Positions 7,778 through 17,152 of a stretch of 64,000 nucleotides of DNA are shown here, piece after piece. The notes under the pieces were generated by a model, which saw nothing but the letters and a program-made list of their open reading frames with translations, searched no databases and was not told the origin of the DNA. Position numbers and translations under genes: made by a program. Every line of letters starts with the position of its first letter. Positions within the stretch are counted from its first letter, which is position 1. Origin of the DNA: Enterovirga rhinocerotis (lineage in GTDB: Bacteria; Pseudomonadota; Alphaproteobacteria; Rhizobiales; Beijerinckiaceae); contig NZ_SNZR01000016.1 in NCBI RefSeq assembly GCF_004363955.1, forward strand, positions 124,001-188,000, read 5' to 3'.

Positions 7778-8845
7778 TCAGATCCCGAGGAACTTGAACG
7801 GCGCGCTCTCCTTGAACTGACCGTTCGCGACGCCCGAGAACGTGTTCGTCTGGTTCGGTCCGAGATTGAGCTTCCTCACCGTCCCGGTCTTCTCCGAGAA
7901 GTCGATTGTGTTGAGGTCGACCCAGAAGATGTTCGGCGTCAGCGCGGATTCGAAGAAGTAGAGCTTGCGCTTGTGATCGGCCACGGTGCGCCAGCGCGTG
8001 GAGGAGATGTTCGGCTGGTTCTCGGTCGTGATGCCGTAGGGGACCGAGACGTTGCGGATCACGCCGAAGACGCTCGCCAGCGCCTCGACCGCGTTCTCCG
8101 ATTTCGGGATCGCGTTCACGTAGAAGGAGGCGCGGGCGAAGCGGTCGGCAGCCCGGTTGGTGCCGGGCAGCATGACCGTCCCGCCGATCTCCTTCCAGTA
8201 GGAATTGAGCGCGAGCTGCTGCTCGAAGAGCGGCGAGTTGGTCATCACCTGGTATTGCCGGCCATGGTGGATGATCTGCTTGCCGCCGACATATTCGACG
8301 ATGGCGCTGTCGCCCGAGGAATCGGATATCGCGAGGTGCAGCGTCGCGAGGCGATCCTCGCCGGGCGTCGCGGCGGTGACGACGTCGAACGGCTCCTTCG
8401 ACAGGGCCGCGACGGCCTCCGCGACGGTCGCGTAATTGTCGAGGACGTATTGCGCCCAGGCCGCGATCGACAGGGCCGGCCTGTCACCGCCCGCGGGCGG
8501 ATAGCTGGATTCGCTGAGCCAGAGGACGTTCGCCGCGAGGCCCGCCTCGTTCAGCCCGTCCGTCGTCGAGACGTCGTAGCCGGTCGCGATGACGCTGCCG
8601 TGCTTCGACGTCCAGGAGACGGATTTCGGCCCGGCCTCGCCCGTCCGCTTCATCCCGCGCGGGAACATCCAGAGATTGGTCCCGATCTCGCGGACCCAAT
8701 CCATCGAGCGGGCGGTCATCACCTGCCCGTTCGCGCCGTGATAGACGAGGCGGGAGCAGGCCTCGGCGAGAGATGCGCTTGCCACGCTCCCCGCCGTGAG
8801 GACGGCCATGCAGAGGGTGGCGAGGCGTTGCGGGAATGCGACCAT
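7778..8845 (-). CDS. Linear amide C-N hydrolase (choloylglycine hydrolase / penicillin V acylase family)
   Basis: A secreted Ntn hydrolase of 355 residues that would cut linear amide bonds such as N-acyl homoserine lactones, penicillin V or conjugated bile acids. A signal peptide (residues 1-29) ends in ASLAEA immediately before Cys30. Removing it exposes Cys30 as the N-terminal nucleophile. Other family residues are Arg and Asp in MTARSMDW, Asn in TTDGLNEAGLAAN, Asn in MTNSP and Arg in STRWRTVAD. The gene stands alone between the SDR gene and flhA. The substrate cannot be told from the sequence; quorum-signal or beta-lactam amides are both possible. Confidence 0.9.
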   Translation of the reverse strand: MVAFPQRLATLCMAVLTAGSVASASLAEACSRLVYHGANGQVMTARSMDWVREIGTNLWMFPRGMKRTGEAGPKSVSWTSKHGSVIATGYDVSTTDGLNEAGLAANVLWLSESSYPPAGGDRPALSIAAWAQYVLDNYATVAEAVAALSKEPFDVVTAATPGEDRLATLHLAISDSSGDSAIVEYVGGKQIIHHGRQYQVMTNSPLFEQQLALNSYWKEIGGTVMLPGTNRAADRFARASFYVNAIPKSENAVEALASVFGVIRNVSVPYGITTENQPNISSTRWRTVADHKRKLYFFESALTPNIFWVDLNTIDFSEKTGTVRKLNLGPNQTNTFSGVANGQFKESAPFKFLGI

Positions 8846-8879
8846 CGACGAGCGTCCTTTCGCGCAGACGGCCGGACCG

Positions 8880-11045
8880 TCAGATGCTCCCGGCCGTGCG
8901 CAGCTTCACCCTGGCATGGATTTCCGCCTGGCCCATCACCGGCGTCTCGCGGCGGAAGCGCTCGATGATCGAGCGGACATAGGGGCGGGCGGCGGTGGAG
9001 GTGACGAGGACGGGCATCTCCCCCATCCGGGCCGCGTCCTCGAAGCGCTCGCGCACGAGGGTCACGAACTCCGTCAGGCGCGAGGGCTGCATGGCGAGAT
9101 GGCGCTCCTCGCCCTGCCCGACGATCGAATCCATGAAGACGCCCTCCCACGCCGGCGAGAGCGTGATGATGGGCAGGTGCCCGAGCGGGGAGGTGTATTG
9201 CGCGCAGATCTGCCGGGCGAGGCGCATGCGCACGTGCTCGGCGATCTCGCGCGGGTTCTTCAGCGCCGCGACGACATCGGAGACGCCTTCGAGGATCGTG
9301 CCGAGATCCCGGATCGAGACGCGCTCGGCGAGGAGAAGCTGGAGAACGCGCTGGAGCCCGGTCGTCGAGATCTGCGAGGGAACGATCTCGCGCACGAGGT
9401 CGGCATGGTCCTTGGGCAGGTCGCGGATCAGCTTCTGCACCTCGACATGCGAGAGCAGCTCGGCGGTGTGGCCCTTGATGACCTCGGTGAGATGCGTCGA
9501 GAGCACCGTCGCCGCATCGACCACGGTATAGCCCCGCATCGCCGCTTCGTCCGCGAGGGCGACGTCGATCCAGGTCGCGGGCAGGCCGAAGGTCGGCTCG
9601 AGCGTGTGCTGGCCGGGAAGCTGGACCTGACCGCCGGCCGGGTCCATCGCCATGACGAGGCCGGGATAGATGTGGCCGGAGCCCGCCTCCACCTCCTTGA
9701 CCCGGATCGTATAGGCGTTCGCCTCGAGGAGGACGTTGTCGACGATGCGCACGGCCGGCATCACGAAGCCGAGCTCGCCGGCGAGCTGGCGGCGCAGCGC
9801 CTTGATCTGATCCGTGAGCCGGTCGTCGGTGCCCTGGCCGTTGACCATGGGGAGCAGGCCGTAGCCGATCTCGATCTTGAGGTCGTCGATCTTGAGGAGG
9901 TCGGCGACGGGCTCCTCGGCCGGGCCTCCGGCCGCGGGCGCGCCGGCTTCGGACTCGACGGCGGCCTTGATCTTGTTCTCGCGTTCGAGCTTCCAGGCGA
10001 GCCAGCCGGCCCCTCCGGCGAGGAAGGCGAAGGGCAGGATCGGGATGCCCGGCAGGAGGCCGATCGCGGCCATGACCACGGCCGACATGCCGAGGGCGCG
10101 CGGATAGCCCTTGAGCTGCTTGACGAGCGCGCCGGAGGCGGCGCCGCGCACGCCCGCCTTCGAGACGAGAAGGCCGGCCGCCGTGGAGACGATCAGCGCC
10201 GGCACCTGGCTGACGAGGCCGTCGCCGACCGTGAGGAGGGTGTAGGTCCGGCTGGCGTCGCCGAAGGTCATGCCCTGCTGCGCGACGCCGATGATGATGC
10301 CGCCGATCACGTTGATGAAGGTGATGAGCAGGGCCGCGATCGCGTCGCCGCGCACGAATTTCGAGGCGCCGTCCATGGCGCCGTAGAAGGCGCTCTCGTC
10401 CTCGAGGGCCTTGCGGCGCTCGCGGGCGGCGTGGTGGTCGATCAGCCCGGCCGAGAGATCGGCGTCGATCGCCATCTGCTTGCCGGGCATCGCGTCGAGC
10501 GTGAAGCGCGCCGCGACCTCGGCGATGCGGCCCGAGCCCTTGGTGATGACGATGAAGTTCACGAGGACCAGGATCGCGAAGACGATCGCGCCGATGACGA
10601 AATTGCCGCCCATCACGAAACGGCCGAAGGCCTCGATGACGTGACCGGCCGGCGCGCCGGCCTCGTGCCCATGCGCGAGGATGAGGCGGGTCGTCGCGAG
10701 GTTCAGCGCGAGCCGCAGCATGGTCGCGATCAGGAGGACGGTCGGAAAGACCGAGAACTCCATCGGGTTCTCGATGAAGAGCGCCGTCATCAGGATCAGC
10801 ACCGAGACGATGATCGAGACGGCGAGCAGCAGGTCGAGCAGAAGCGGCGGTAGCGGCACGATGAGCACCACGAGGATGCCCATCACCGCGATGGCGAGGA
10901 GGATGTCCGGGCGCGTCGTCAGGCGCCGGACATCGCCCAGGGTGGGCAGGCCGAGCCCTCCGGGAAGGCCGAGCGACGCGGGGGCCATCCGGCCCGCCGC
11001 CGCCACTGCCTGGGGCCCGCCTGAAACCGCTCCGACGTCGTTCAT
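8880..11045 (-). CDS. flhA: Flagellar biosynthesis protein FlhA
   Basis: The export-gate component of the flagellar type III secretion system, 721 residues. The N-terminal half carries about eight membrane helices (from LLAIAVMGILVVLIVPLPPL), with the conserved FHIPEP loop KGSGRIAEVAARFTLDAMPG and the Asp-containing MAIDADLSAGLID. The C-terminal half is the cytosolic substrate-docking domain, ending near the window's Ntn hydrolase gene. I chose the ATG at 11045; a GTG at 11069 is possible but neither has a clear ribosome-binding site. No other flagellar gene is nearby. Confidence 0.96.
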   Translation of the reverse strand: MNDVGAVSGGPQAVAAAGRMAPASLGLPGGLGLPTLGDVRRLTTRPDILLAIAVMGILVVLIVPLPPLLLDLLLAVSIIVSVLILMTALFIENPMEFSVFPTVLLIATMLRLALNLATTRLILAHGHEAGAPAGHVIEAFGRFVMGGNFVIGAIVFAILVLVNFIVITKGSGRIAEVAARFTLDAMPGKQMAIDADLSAGLIDHHAARERRKALEDESAFYGAMDGASKFVRGDAIAALLITFINVIGGIIIGVAQQGMTFGDASRTYTLLTVGDGLVSQVPALIVSTAAGLLVSKAGVRGAASGALVKQLKGYPRALGMSAVVMAAIGLLPGIPILPFAFLAGGAGWLAWKLERENKIKAAVESEAGAPAAGGPAEEPVADLLKIDDLKIEIGYGLLPMVNGQGTDDRLTDQIKALRRQLAGELGFVMPAVRIVDNVLLEANAYTIRVKEVEAGSGHIYPGLVMAMDPAGGQVQLPGQHTLEPTFGLPATWIDVALADEAAMRGYTVVDAATVLSTHLTEVIKGHTAELLSHVEVQKLIRDLPKDHADLVREIVPSQISTTGLQRVLQLLLAERVSIRDLGTILEGVSDVVAALKNPREIAEHVRMRLARQICAQYTSPLGHLPIITLSPAWEGVFMDSIVGQGEERHLAMQPSRLTEFVTLVRERFEDAARMGEMPVLVTSTAARPYVRSIIERFRRETPVMGQAEIHARVKLRTAGSI

Positions 11046-11188
11046 GTCCGGCCCGAGCCACGGCGGCACCCGGCAGGGGCGCGCTCACCCGGCAAGTTCT
11101 GCCGGGTTTATGGTTAGCGGAAGGTTAAGGGCCGCAGGGTCGGAGGATGCGGGCCCTGTTTTCGCTCACCTCCGGGGCCGCGCTGCCG

Positions 11189-12847
11189 TCACACCGTTCC
11201 GTCCACCATCACCTCGATCAGCTTCGTCCCGGGCCGGCCGAAGGCGTCCTTCAGGCGGGCTCCGAGTTCGGCCGGGTCGGAGACGCGCTGCGATTCGAGG
11301 CCCATCGACGCCGCGAGGGCGGTGAAATCCACCGCCGGCTTCTCGAAATCCATGCCGATGAAGTTGCTGTCGCCGTGGAACGAGAGGAGGCGCTGCTTGA
11401 TGATGCGGTAGCCGCCGTTATTGGCGATGACGAAGGTCAGCGGCAGCTCGTGGCGGGCTGCGGTCCAGATCGACTGGATCGAATACATCGCGCTGCCGTC
11501 GCCCGAGAAGCAGACGACCGGACGATCGGGATTGGCGAGGCTCACCCCGACCGCCCCCGGCAGGCCCCAGCCGATCCCGCCCGAGGCGAGGGCATGGAAG
11601 CCGTAACGGTCGCGATGGGCGCGCAGAGCCGGGATCTTCACCGACGAGGTCAGCGCCTCCTCGACGAGGATGGCCTTCTCCGGCATCGCCTCGACGATCG
11701 AGAGGGCGAGCCAGTCCGGATCGATGGGCGAGCGGGCCGAGCGAGTTCCGATCTCGGCGACGAGCTTCTGCCGCTTCGCGGTCCAGTTCACCGGGGCGAG
11801 CGCGGCGATGCCGGCTTTCGCCTTGTCGGCGAGGACGCGCCCGCCGGCCGTCGCCAGGGCGGGCACGAGGTCGCGCAGGGTCTCGCGCACATCGGCCTTG
11901 AGGGCGATCTCGGCGGGATAGTTCTTGGCGAGGTCGTGATCGACGAGGCCGACCTGCACCATCGCCATGCCGTCGGGCATCGGGTCGATCTCGCTGAAGA
12001 CCGACATGCGCAGCGGATCGGAGCCGAGGACGACCAGGAGGTCGTAGGGGGAGAGCGCCTCGCGCACCTGCGCCTGGTTGCGCGTCAGGGCGCCGAGGAA
12101 GCAGGGATGCTCCGAAAGGAAATGCGCGCCATGTCCGACGGTCTGCTGGAAGACGGGGCAACCGAGCGTCGTGGCGAGGTCGGCGGCCTCCTGGAGCGCG
12201 TCGCTCTTCACGATCTCGTCGCCGACGATCATCACCGGCCGCTCGGCCTTGAGGATGCGCTGCGCGAGGGCGTCCAGCGCCTCGGCCGAAGGACGCACGC
12301 GGGTGTCGACGCGCGTCGAGTGGCCGAGATCGATCCCAGCCTCGGCGTTCAGGATGTCGCCCGGCAGGGAGATGAAGACGGGCCCCGTGGGCGGGGTGGT
12401 CGCGATCTTGGCGGCCCGGCGCACGATGCGGGGAAGGTCTTCGAGGCGCGTCACCTCGACCGCCCATTTCACCAGCGGCTCGGCGATGCGCACGAGCGGA
12501 TCGTAGAGCAGCGGCTCCATGAGCCCGTGGCCCTGCTCCTGCTGCCCGGCGGTCAGGATCATCGGCGTGCCGGTGAACTTCGCATTGTAGAGCGCGCCCA
12601 TCGCGTTGCCGAGGCCGGGCGCGACATGGACGTTGCAGGCGACGAGGCGGCCGGAGGCGCGGCTGTAGCCGTCGGCGATGGCCACGACGAGGCTCTCCTG
12701 CATCGCCATCACGTAGGTCAGGTCCGGATGGTCCTTCAGCGCATGCATGATCGGCAGCTCGGTCGTGCCGGGATTGCCGAAGAGATGCGTGATGCCCTCG
12801 TCCTTCAGGAGGGCGAGGAAGGCCGAGCGGCCAGTGATCCGGTTCAT
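11189..12847 (-). CDS. Thiamine-diphosphate enzyme, benzoylformate-decarboxylase-like
   Basis: A 552-residue ThDP-dependent enzyme with the three-domain decarboxylase fold. The N-terminal domain has GNPGTTELP and the activating glutamate in MAMQESLVVAIADGY. NVHVAPGLGNAMG holds the His seen in benzoylformate decarboxylase. The ThDP/Mg motif runs from GDGSAMYSIQSI to NNGGY. The Ser of benzoylformate decarboxylase in the GNPG loop is Thr here, so substrate range may differ. Acetolactate synthase is less likely because the FAD-domain signature is not evident. It stands alone, and an ATG start at 12847 gives the family N-terminus. Confidence 0.88.
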   Translation of the reverse strand: MNRITGRSAFLALLKDEGITHLFGNPGTTELPIMHALKDHPDLTYVMAMQESLVVAIADGYSRASGRLVACNVHVAPGLGNAMGALYNAKFTGTPMILTAGQQEQGHGLMEPLLYDPLVRIAEPLVKWAVEVTRLEDLPRIVRRAAKIATTPPTGPVFISLPGDILNAEAGIDLGHSTRVDTRVRPSAEALDALAQRILKAERPVMIVGDEIVKSDALQEAADLATTLGCPVFQQTVGHGAHFLSEHPCFLGALTRNQAQVREALSPYDLLVVLGSDPLRMSVFSEIDPMPDGMAMVQVGLVDHDLAKNYPAEIALKADVRETLRDLVPALATAGGRVLADKAKAGIAALAPVNWTAKRQKLVAEIGTRSARSPIDPDWLALSIVEAMPEKAILVEEALTSSVKIPALRAHRDRYGFHALASGGIGWGLPGAVGVSLANPDRPVVCFSGDGSAMYSIQSIWTAARHELPLTFVIANNGGYRIIKQRLLSFHGDSNFIGMDFEKPAVDFTALAASMGLESQRVSDPAELGARLKDAFGRPGTKLIEVMVDGTV

Positions 12848-12989
12848 GCGGTCTCCATGATGGGCGGTGCGGCCCCGGGGCGCCGATGCGCCGACGGCGA
12901 CGCCGTGACGGTTTCCTCCCGCGCTTTTTTGACGATGCGCGGCGAGACGACCTTTTCCGCCACGCCGCCCCATGTCCAGAGCTTTGCGC

Positions 12990-14723
12990 TCAATCCCCGC
13001 CTGCAGCGGCCATCGCCTCCCGCGCGACGACCCTGATCCAGAGCCGGCCGGAGCGGCCTTCGATCTCGACCTCCTCCTGCGGCAGGTCGGTCTGCCGGCC
13101 GGCCGCCTTGAAAACGGCATCGGAGACGAGCGCCTCGACGCCGAAGCGCTTCGTCAGGCCCTGGAGGCGCGAGGCGACGTTCACCGGATCGCCGATCGCG
13201 GTGAAGACCGCGCCGCCATAGCGCCGATCGCCGATCTCGCCGAGCACGGCCGTGCCTGCATGCAGCCCGATGCCGTAGCGGATCGGCTCGTCGAGATTGG
13301 GCGCGAGCGTGGTGTTCAAGGCGTCGATCGCGGCACCGATCCGGTCGAGCGCGGCAAGGCTCTGCCGCGCGGCCCCCTCGCGGTCTCCTGCGAGCCCGAA
13401 CAGGACCATGACGCCATCGCCCAGATACTGGTTCGGCGAGCCGCCCTCGGCCGCGACGGCGCCTCCGACCGCTTCGAGGAAGCGGTTGATGACGAAGATC
13501 GTGTCGAAGGGCAGATGGCGCTCGGCGAAGCGTGTCGAGCCGCGCATGTCGATGAACATGGCGACGATGAAGCGCTCCTCGCCGAACCCGCCCGGCACCT
13601 GCGCTCCCCGCTGGCCATGGGGTCGCTCGCTGCCGACCAGGGGCGCCACGGTCAGCGAGGCGGCCGGGCGGAGCTGGCAGGCGAGGCGGACATCCTCGCC
13701 GGCCCCGATCCGATCGAGCACCGCCCGCTCGGCCGCGCTCGCCGGATGAAGGCGATTCGCGCCCTCGACGACTCGGATCCGGCAGGTCGAGCAGCGTCCC
13801 TTGCCGCCGCAGACGGCGGTGTGCGGGATGCCGCTCAGCCGGCTGGCCTCGAGCACCGAGGTGCCGGCCGGAACGCGGATCCGGCGGCCGTCCGGATAGG
13901 TGATCGCGATCAGCCCGCGGCGCGCCGCGAGCCACGACCGCAGGACCCGCGCCAGCAGCGCCGCGACGATCAGCCCGGGATAGGCCAGCAGCAGATGGTC
14001 GGAATATCGGCCGAGTTCGGCGCTTTCGGCTTCGGTTCCGACACGCCCCGGCGTCAGGTTGGCCTCTCGCCAGGCCGGGTCCTCGGCGAGGCGCAGGATC
14101 TCGCGTCCGCCCTGCAGGATGCCGAGAAGCGCGAGGATCGGGATCAGCAAGGCCAGACAGAGCAGCCAGGGGGCGAAGCGAGGATAGGCCGGCTTGGAGC
14201 GAAGCCAGAAATGCAGGCCGAGGCAGCCATGGCCCCAGACCATGAGGAGGAGGAGGGTCTGGCGGATCCCGGCCTCAGGCGCGGCGACGAAGAAGGCGTA
14301 GAGGATCTGGGGATAGCCCTTCTCCGTGCCGTACAACTCGAAGGCGAGGCGCGTCGCCACGATGTGCTGCAGCAGGATGAAGGGGATCGACAGGCCGAGC
14401 AGGATCTGCGCCGCTTCGGCCGGGCGGTACCGGAAGGGGCGCCGGGCATAGAGAGCGTACAGCCCGAGACCGAGATGGGTCAGGAAGGCGCCGTAGAGCA
14501 GGATTTTTCCCGGCAGGCTGAACAGGACGATGCCGGCCCAGTCGAGCCCCCTCTCCATCGCCGCCACGGAGATGTTGCCCAGGGCATGGTTGAGGAGATG
14601 CGCCAGCACATAGGCGAAGAGCGCGAGGCCGCTGGCCAAGCGGGCGCCCACCACGGTAAGCCTCCACCGGGAGGCGCGAGGGCCTTGGCCGGACGAAGGT
14701 CTCGATGCGAAAGATTCGGCCAT
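12990..14723 (-). CDS. Class III adenylate cyclase with haem-type membrane anchor and 2Fe-2S domain (CyaC-type)
   Basis: A 577-residue protein with three parts. Residues about 21-265 form six membrane helices bearing histidines at 42, 46, 83, 120, 165 and 171, like the diheme cytochrome b anchors of succinate dehydrogenase. Residues about 272-360 form a ferredoxin with Cys305, Cys311, Cys314 and Cys349 (CX5CX2C plus a distant Cys, the adrenodoxin pattern). Residues about 384-570 form a class III cyclase with metal-binding Asp392 (FIDMRGST) and Asp436 (YLGDGVM), and the AIGDPVNVASR segment with the transition-state Asn and Arg. A related redox/quinone-responsive cyclase, CyaC, is known in Sinorhizobium. 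Redox control of cAMP is therefore a reasonable inference. Confidence 0.9.
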   Translation of the reverse strand: MAESFASRPSSGQGPRASRWRLTVVGARLASGLALFAYVLAHLLNHALGNISVAAMERGLDWAGIVLFSLPGKILLYGAFLTHLGLGLYALYARRPFRYRPAEAAQILLGLSIPFILLQHIVATRLAFELYGTEKGYPQILYAFFVAAPEAGIRQTLLLLMVWGHGCLGLHFWLRSKPAYPRFAPWLLCLALLIPILALLGILQGGREILRLAEDPAWREANLTPGRVGTEAESAELGRYSDHLLLAYPGLIVAALLARVLRSWLAARRGLIAITYPDGRRIRVPAGTSVLEASRLSGIPHTAVCGGKGRCSTCRIRVVEGANRLHPASAAERAVLDRIGAGEDVRLACQLRPAASLTVAPLVGSERPHGQRGAQVPGGFGEERFIVAMFIDMRGSTRFAERHLPFDTIFVINRFLEAVGGAVAAEGGSPNQYLGDGVMVLFGLAGDREGAARQSLAALDRIGAAIDALNTTLAPNLDEPIRYGIGLHAGTAVLGEIGDRRYGGAVFTAIGDPVNVASRLQGLTKRFGVEALVSDAVFKAAGRQTDLPQEEVEIEGRSGRLWIRVVAREAMAAAGGD

Positions 14724-14740
14724 CGCCCAGCGCTGTAGAG

Positions 14741-15322
14741 GTGCCGCTGCCCTGCCATCGGCGCCCCCGGAAGGAAAGTCCCCTGAGACGATACGCGATC
14801 ATCGCCGCTGCCGCGATCCCGGCCATCGCGTGGGCCGCGGGCGCGCCCGCCAGGGCCGAGGTGACGGCCGAGATCGTCGATTGGGGCGTCGTGAGCGGGG
14901 AGCGCAAGGCTCCGGCGCCCGAGACCGGCGATCGCGGCCTCAGCGGCGCCCGCCCGATGCGCAACGTGCGCTACGAGGAACGGACCGATCGGATCGTGGC
15001 GAAGCTCTGCCGCTCCTTCGGCATCACCGTGACGCTGTCGGCCCCGACGCCCCGCCAGATGCCGAGGCGCGTCGAGGTGCGCGTCGCCCATCCGACGATG
15101 ACGCGCGCGGACGGCGCGGCGAGCAGCGAGCACCGCTTCTCGAGCCATGTGATCGACGGCGAGACCCATATCGGCTTCGGTTTCGACCACGATTACGAGT
15201 TGCAGCCCGGCGCGTGGTCGATCTCGGTGCATGCGCGCGGCACCGAAATCGCGCGCAAGGCCTTCACGGTCGTCCTTCCGCCGCCCGGCGCGCCGCGCTC
15301 GGAATGCGGCGAGGTGTCCTGA
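14741..15322 (+). CDS. DUF3859-domain exported protein
   Basis: An exported protein of about 190 residues of the DUF3859 family, function unknown. A signal peptide (RRYAIIAAAAIPAIAWAAG, cleavage near APARAEV) precedes a beta-rich domain beginning VTAEIVDWGVVSGE. The start is uncertain. An ATG at 14705 would overlap the divergent cyclase gene, and the GTG at 14741 is used here. A CTG at 14783 has the best ribosome-binding site (AAGGAAAG five bases before it) and the best signal-peptide length. All give the same mature protein. Confidence 0.75.
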   Translation: MPLPCHRRPRKESPLRRYAIIAAAAIPAIAWAAGAPARAEVTAEIVDWGVVSGERKAPAPETGDRGLSGARPMRNVRYEERTDRIVAKLCRSFGITVTLSAPTPRQMPRRVEVRVAHPTMTRADGAASSEHRFSSHVIDGETHIGFGFDHDYELQPGAWSISVHARGTEIARKAFTVVLPPPGAPRSECGEVS

Positions 15323-15373
15323 TCGTTCTGGATCCGAGCCAGCTTTTCTTGTCCTCCCAGGAGTCCTTGTCCC

Positions 15374-16657
15374 ATGCCTCTCGATCCCGCTCTCGCGGAG
15401 CGTATCGCCGCCTCCGTCGAGGAAGGCTTTGACCAGCAGGTCGCCTTCACCCAGGGCCTGATCCGCTTCCCCTCTACGCGCGGGCAGGAGCACGCGATCC
15501 AGGACCACCTCTTCCGCGAGTTCCGGGCGCGCGGGCTCGCGATGGAGCGGTTCGAGATGGACCGCGACGCGCTCGCGCGCCATCCGGGGGCCGGCTCCTG
15601 GTCGGAGGAGCATTCGGAAGCCCCGATCGTGGTCGGCATCCACCGTCCCAAGCAGGAGACCGGCCGCTCGCTCATCCTGCAATCGCATGTGGACGTCGTG
15701 CCGGCCGGCCCCGCCGACATGTGGAGCGCGCCGCCCTTCGACCCCGTGATCCGGGGCGACTGGCTCTACGGCCGCGGCGGCGCCGACATGAAGGCGGGCG
15801 CGGGCGCCAATCTCTTCGCGCTCGACGCGCTGCGGCGCATCGGCTTCCAGCCGGCGGCGACCGTGACGGTCCAATCGGTCGTCGAGGAGGAATCGACCGG
15901 GGACGGCGCGCTGATGACGCATCTGCGCGGCTACAAGGCCGATGCGGTGCTGATCCCCGAGCCCGAGGACGAGAAGCTCGTCCGTGCCAATACCGGCGTC
16001 CTCTGGTTCGAGGTCGAGGTCCGCGGCGTGCCGGTCCATGTCCGCGAGATGGGCACGGGCGCGAACGCGATCGACGCCGCCTACCGGATCGTCGGAGCCC
16101 TGCGCGAGATCGAGGCCCGCTGGAACGCCGACAAGGCCGGCCGCCCGCATTTCGAGGGCGAGGAACACCCGATCAACCTGAACATCGGCAAGATCGAGGG
16201 CGGCGACTGGGCCTCGTCGGTGCCCTCCTGGTGCCGGCTCTCCTGCCGCGTCTCGATCTATCCGGGCACGAGCGCGGCCGAGGCGAGCCGCGAGATCGAG
16301 GCCGCCATCGCCGCCTTCTCGCGCGCCGACCCCTTCCTCGCCAACAACCCGCCGCGCGTCGCCTTCAACGGCTTCCGGGCCGAGGGCTATGTGCTCGACG
16401 AAGGCTCAGAGGCCGAGGCCGTGCTCGGGCGCGCCCACGAGCGCGCGACCGGCGACGCGCTGCAGAGCTTCATGACGGCGGGCTATCTCGATACCCGCGT
16501 CCATGCCCTCTACGACCGCGTGCCGGCCCTGTGCTACGGCCCGATCAGCCGAAACATCCACGGGATCGACGAATGCGTGAGCCTGGCCTCCCTCAAGCGG
16601 ATCACGACGACGATGGCGCTCTTCATTGCGGAATGGTGCGACCTTGAGCCGGTCTGA
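15374..16657 (+). CDS. ArgE/DapE-family M20 deacylase
   Basis: A 427-residue zinc metallopeptidase of the M20 family that removes acyl groups from amino acids or related amides. Metal and catalytic residues are seen in SHVDVVP, GRGGADMKAG (bridging Asp), VVEEESTGDGAL (general-base Glu) and PEPEDEK, with a distal His in the C-terminal NIHGIDE. A dimerisation domain occupies about residues 210-330. It is not in an arginine or lysine pathway cluster here, so the acetylornithine or succinyl-diaminopimelate role is only one option. The thioesterase gene downstream overlaps its 3' end by 14 bases. Confidence 0.92.
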   Translation: MPLDPALAERIAASVEEGFDQQVAFTQGLIRFPSTRGQEHAIQDHLFREFRARGLAMERFEMDRDALARHPGAGSWSEEHSEAPIVVGIHRPKQETGRSLILQSHVDVVPAGPADMWSAPPFDPVIRGDWLYGRGGADMKAGAGANLFALDALRRIGFQPAATVTVQSVVEEESTGDGALMTHLRGYKADAVLIPEPEDEKLVRANTGVLWFEVEVRGVPVHVREMGTGANAIDAAYRIVGALREIEARWNADKAGRPHFEGEEHPINLNIGKIEGGDWASSVPSWCRLSCRVSIYPGTSAAEASREIEAAIAAFSRADPFLANNPPRVAFNGFRAEGYVLDEGSEAEAVLGRAHERATGDALQSFMTAGYLDTRVHALYDRVPALCYGPISRNIHGIDECVSLASLKRITTTMALFIAEWCDLEPV

Positions 16658-17090
16658 GGTCGATCTCGCCGCGCTCGAGGCCGATCCGCGCGTGACCTGG
16701 ACGGAGGACGTCCTCCGGTTCCGGGACACGGATGCGAACGGCCACGTCAACAACGCCGTCTTCTCGACCTTCTGCGAGAGCGGGCGGGTGCAGGTGCTGC
16801 ACGAGGTGCTGAAGGAGGGCCGCGAGGCGAACACCTTCTACGTCATCGTGCGCCTCGTCCTCGAGTTCAGGGCCGAGCTGCACTATCCGGGCCGGGCCCG
16901 GGCCGCGACCTGGCTCGTCGCCGCCGGGCGGACCTCCATGACCTTCCGGCAGGCGCTGTTCGACGACTCGGGCCAAGTCTTCGCGACGGCCGAATCGGTG
17001 GTCGTCTACATGGACACCCCGACCCGCCGCCCCAAGCCCATGGGCGAGGTCCTGCATGCGCAGGTGACGTCTCTCGTCCGGGAGGAGTGA
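16644..17090 (+). CDS. Hotdog-fold acyl-CoA thioesterase (YbgC/FcbC type)
   Basis: A thioesterase of about 148 residues. The active-site segment FRDTDANGHVNNAVFSTFCESGR is the 4-hydroxybenzoyl-CoA thioesterase/YbgC pattern, with the catalytic Asp in the DTDANGH part and HVNN following. The start is taken as TTG at 16644, overlapping the M20 gene by 14 bases; TTG at 16626 is also open. Overlap implies translational coupling. The substrate is likely a short or medium acyl-CoA but is not determined. Confidence 0.85.
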   Translation: MSRSEVDLAALEADPRVTWTEDVLRFRDTDANGHVNNAVFSTFCESGRVQVLHEVLKEGREANTFYVIVRLVLEFRAELHYPGRARAATWLVAAGRTSMTFRQALFDDSGQVFATAESVVVYMDTPTRRPKPMGEVLHAQVTSLVREE

Positions 17091-17152
17091 GGCCGGCAAG
17101 GATACGGATTATCTGGTTGACTCTGAGTTGAAGCTTTTGCTTTGCTAGTCGA

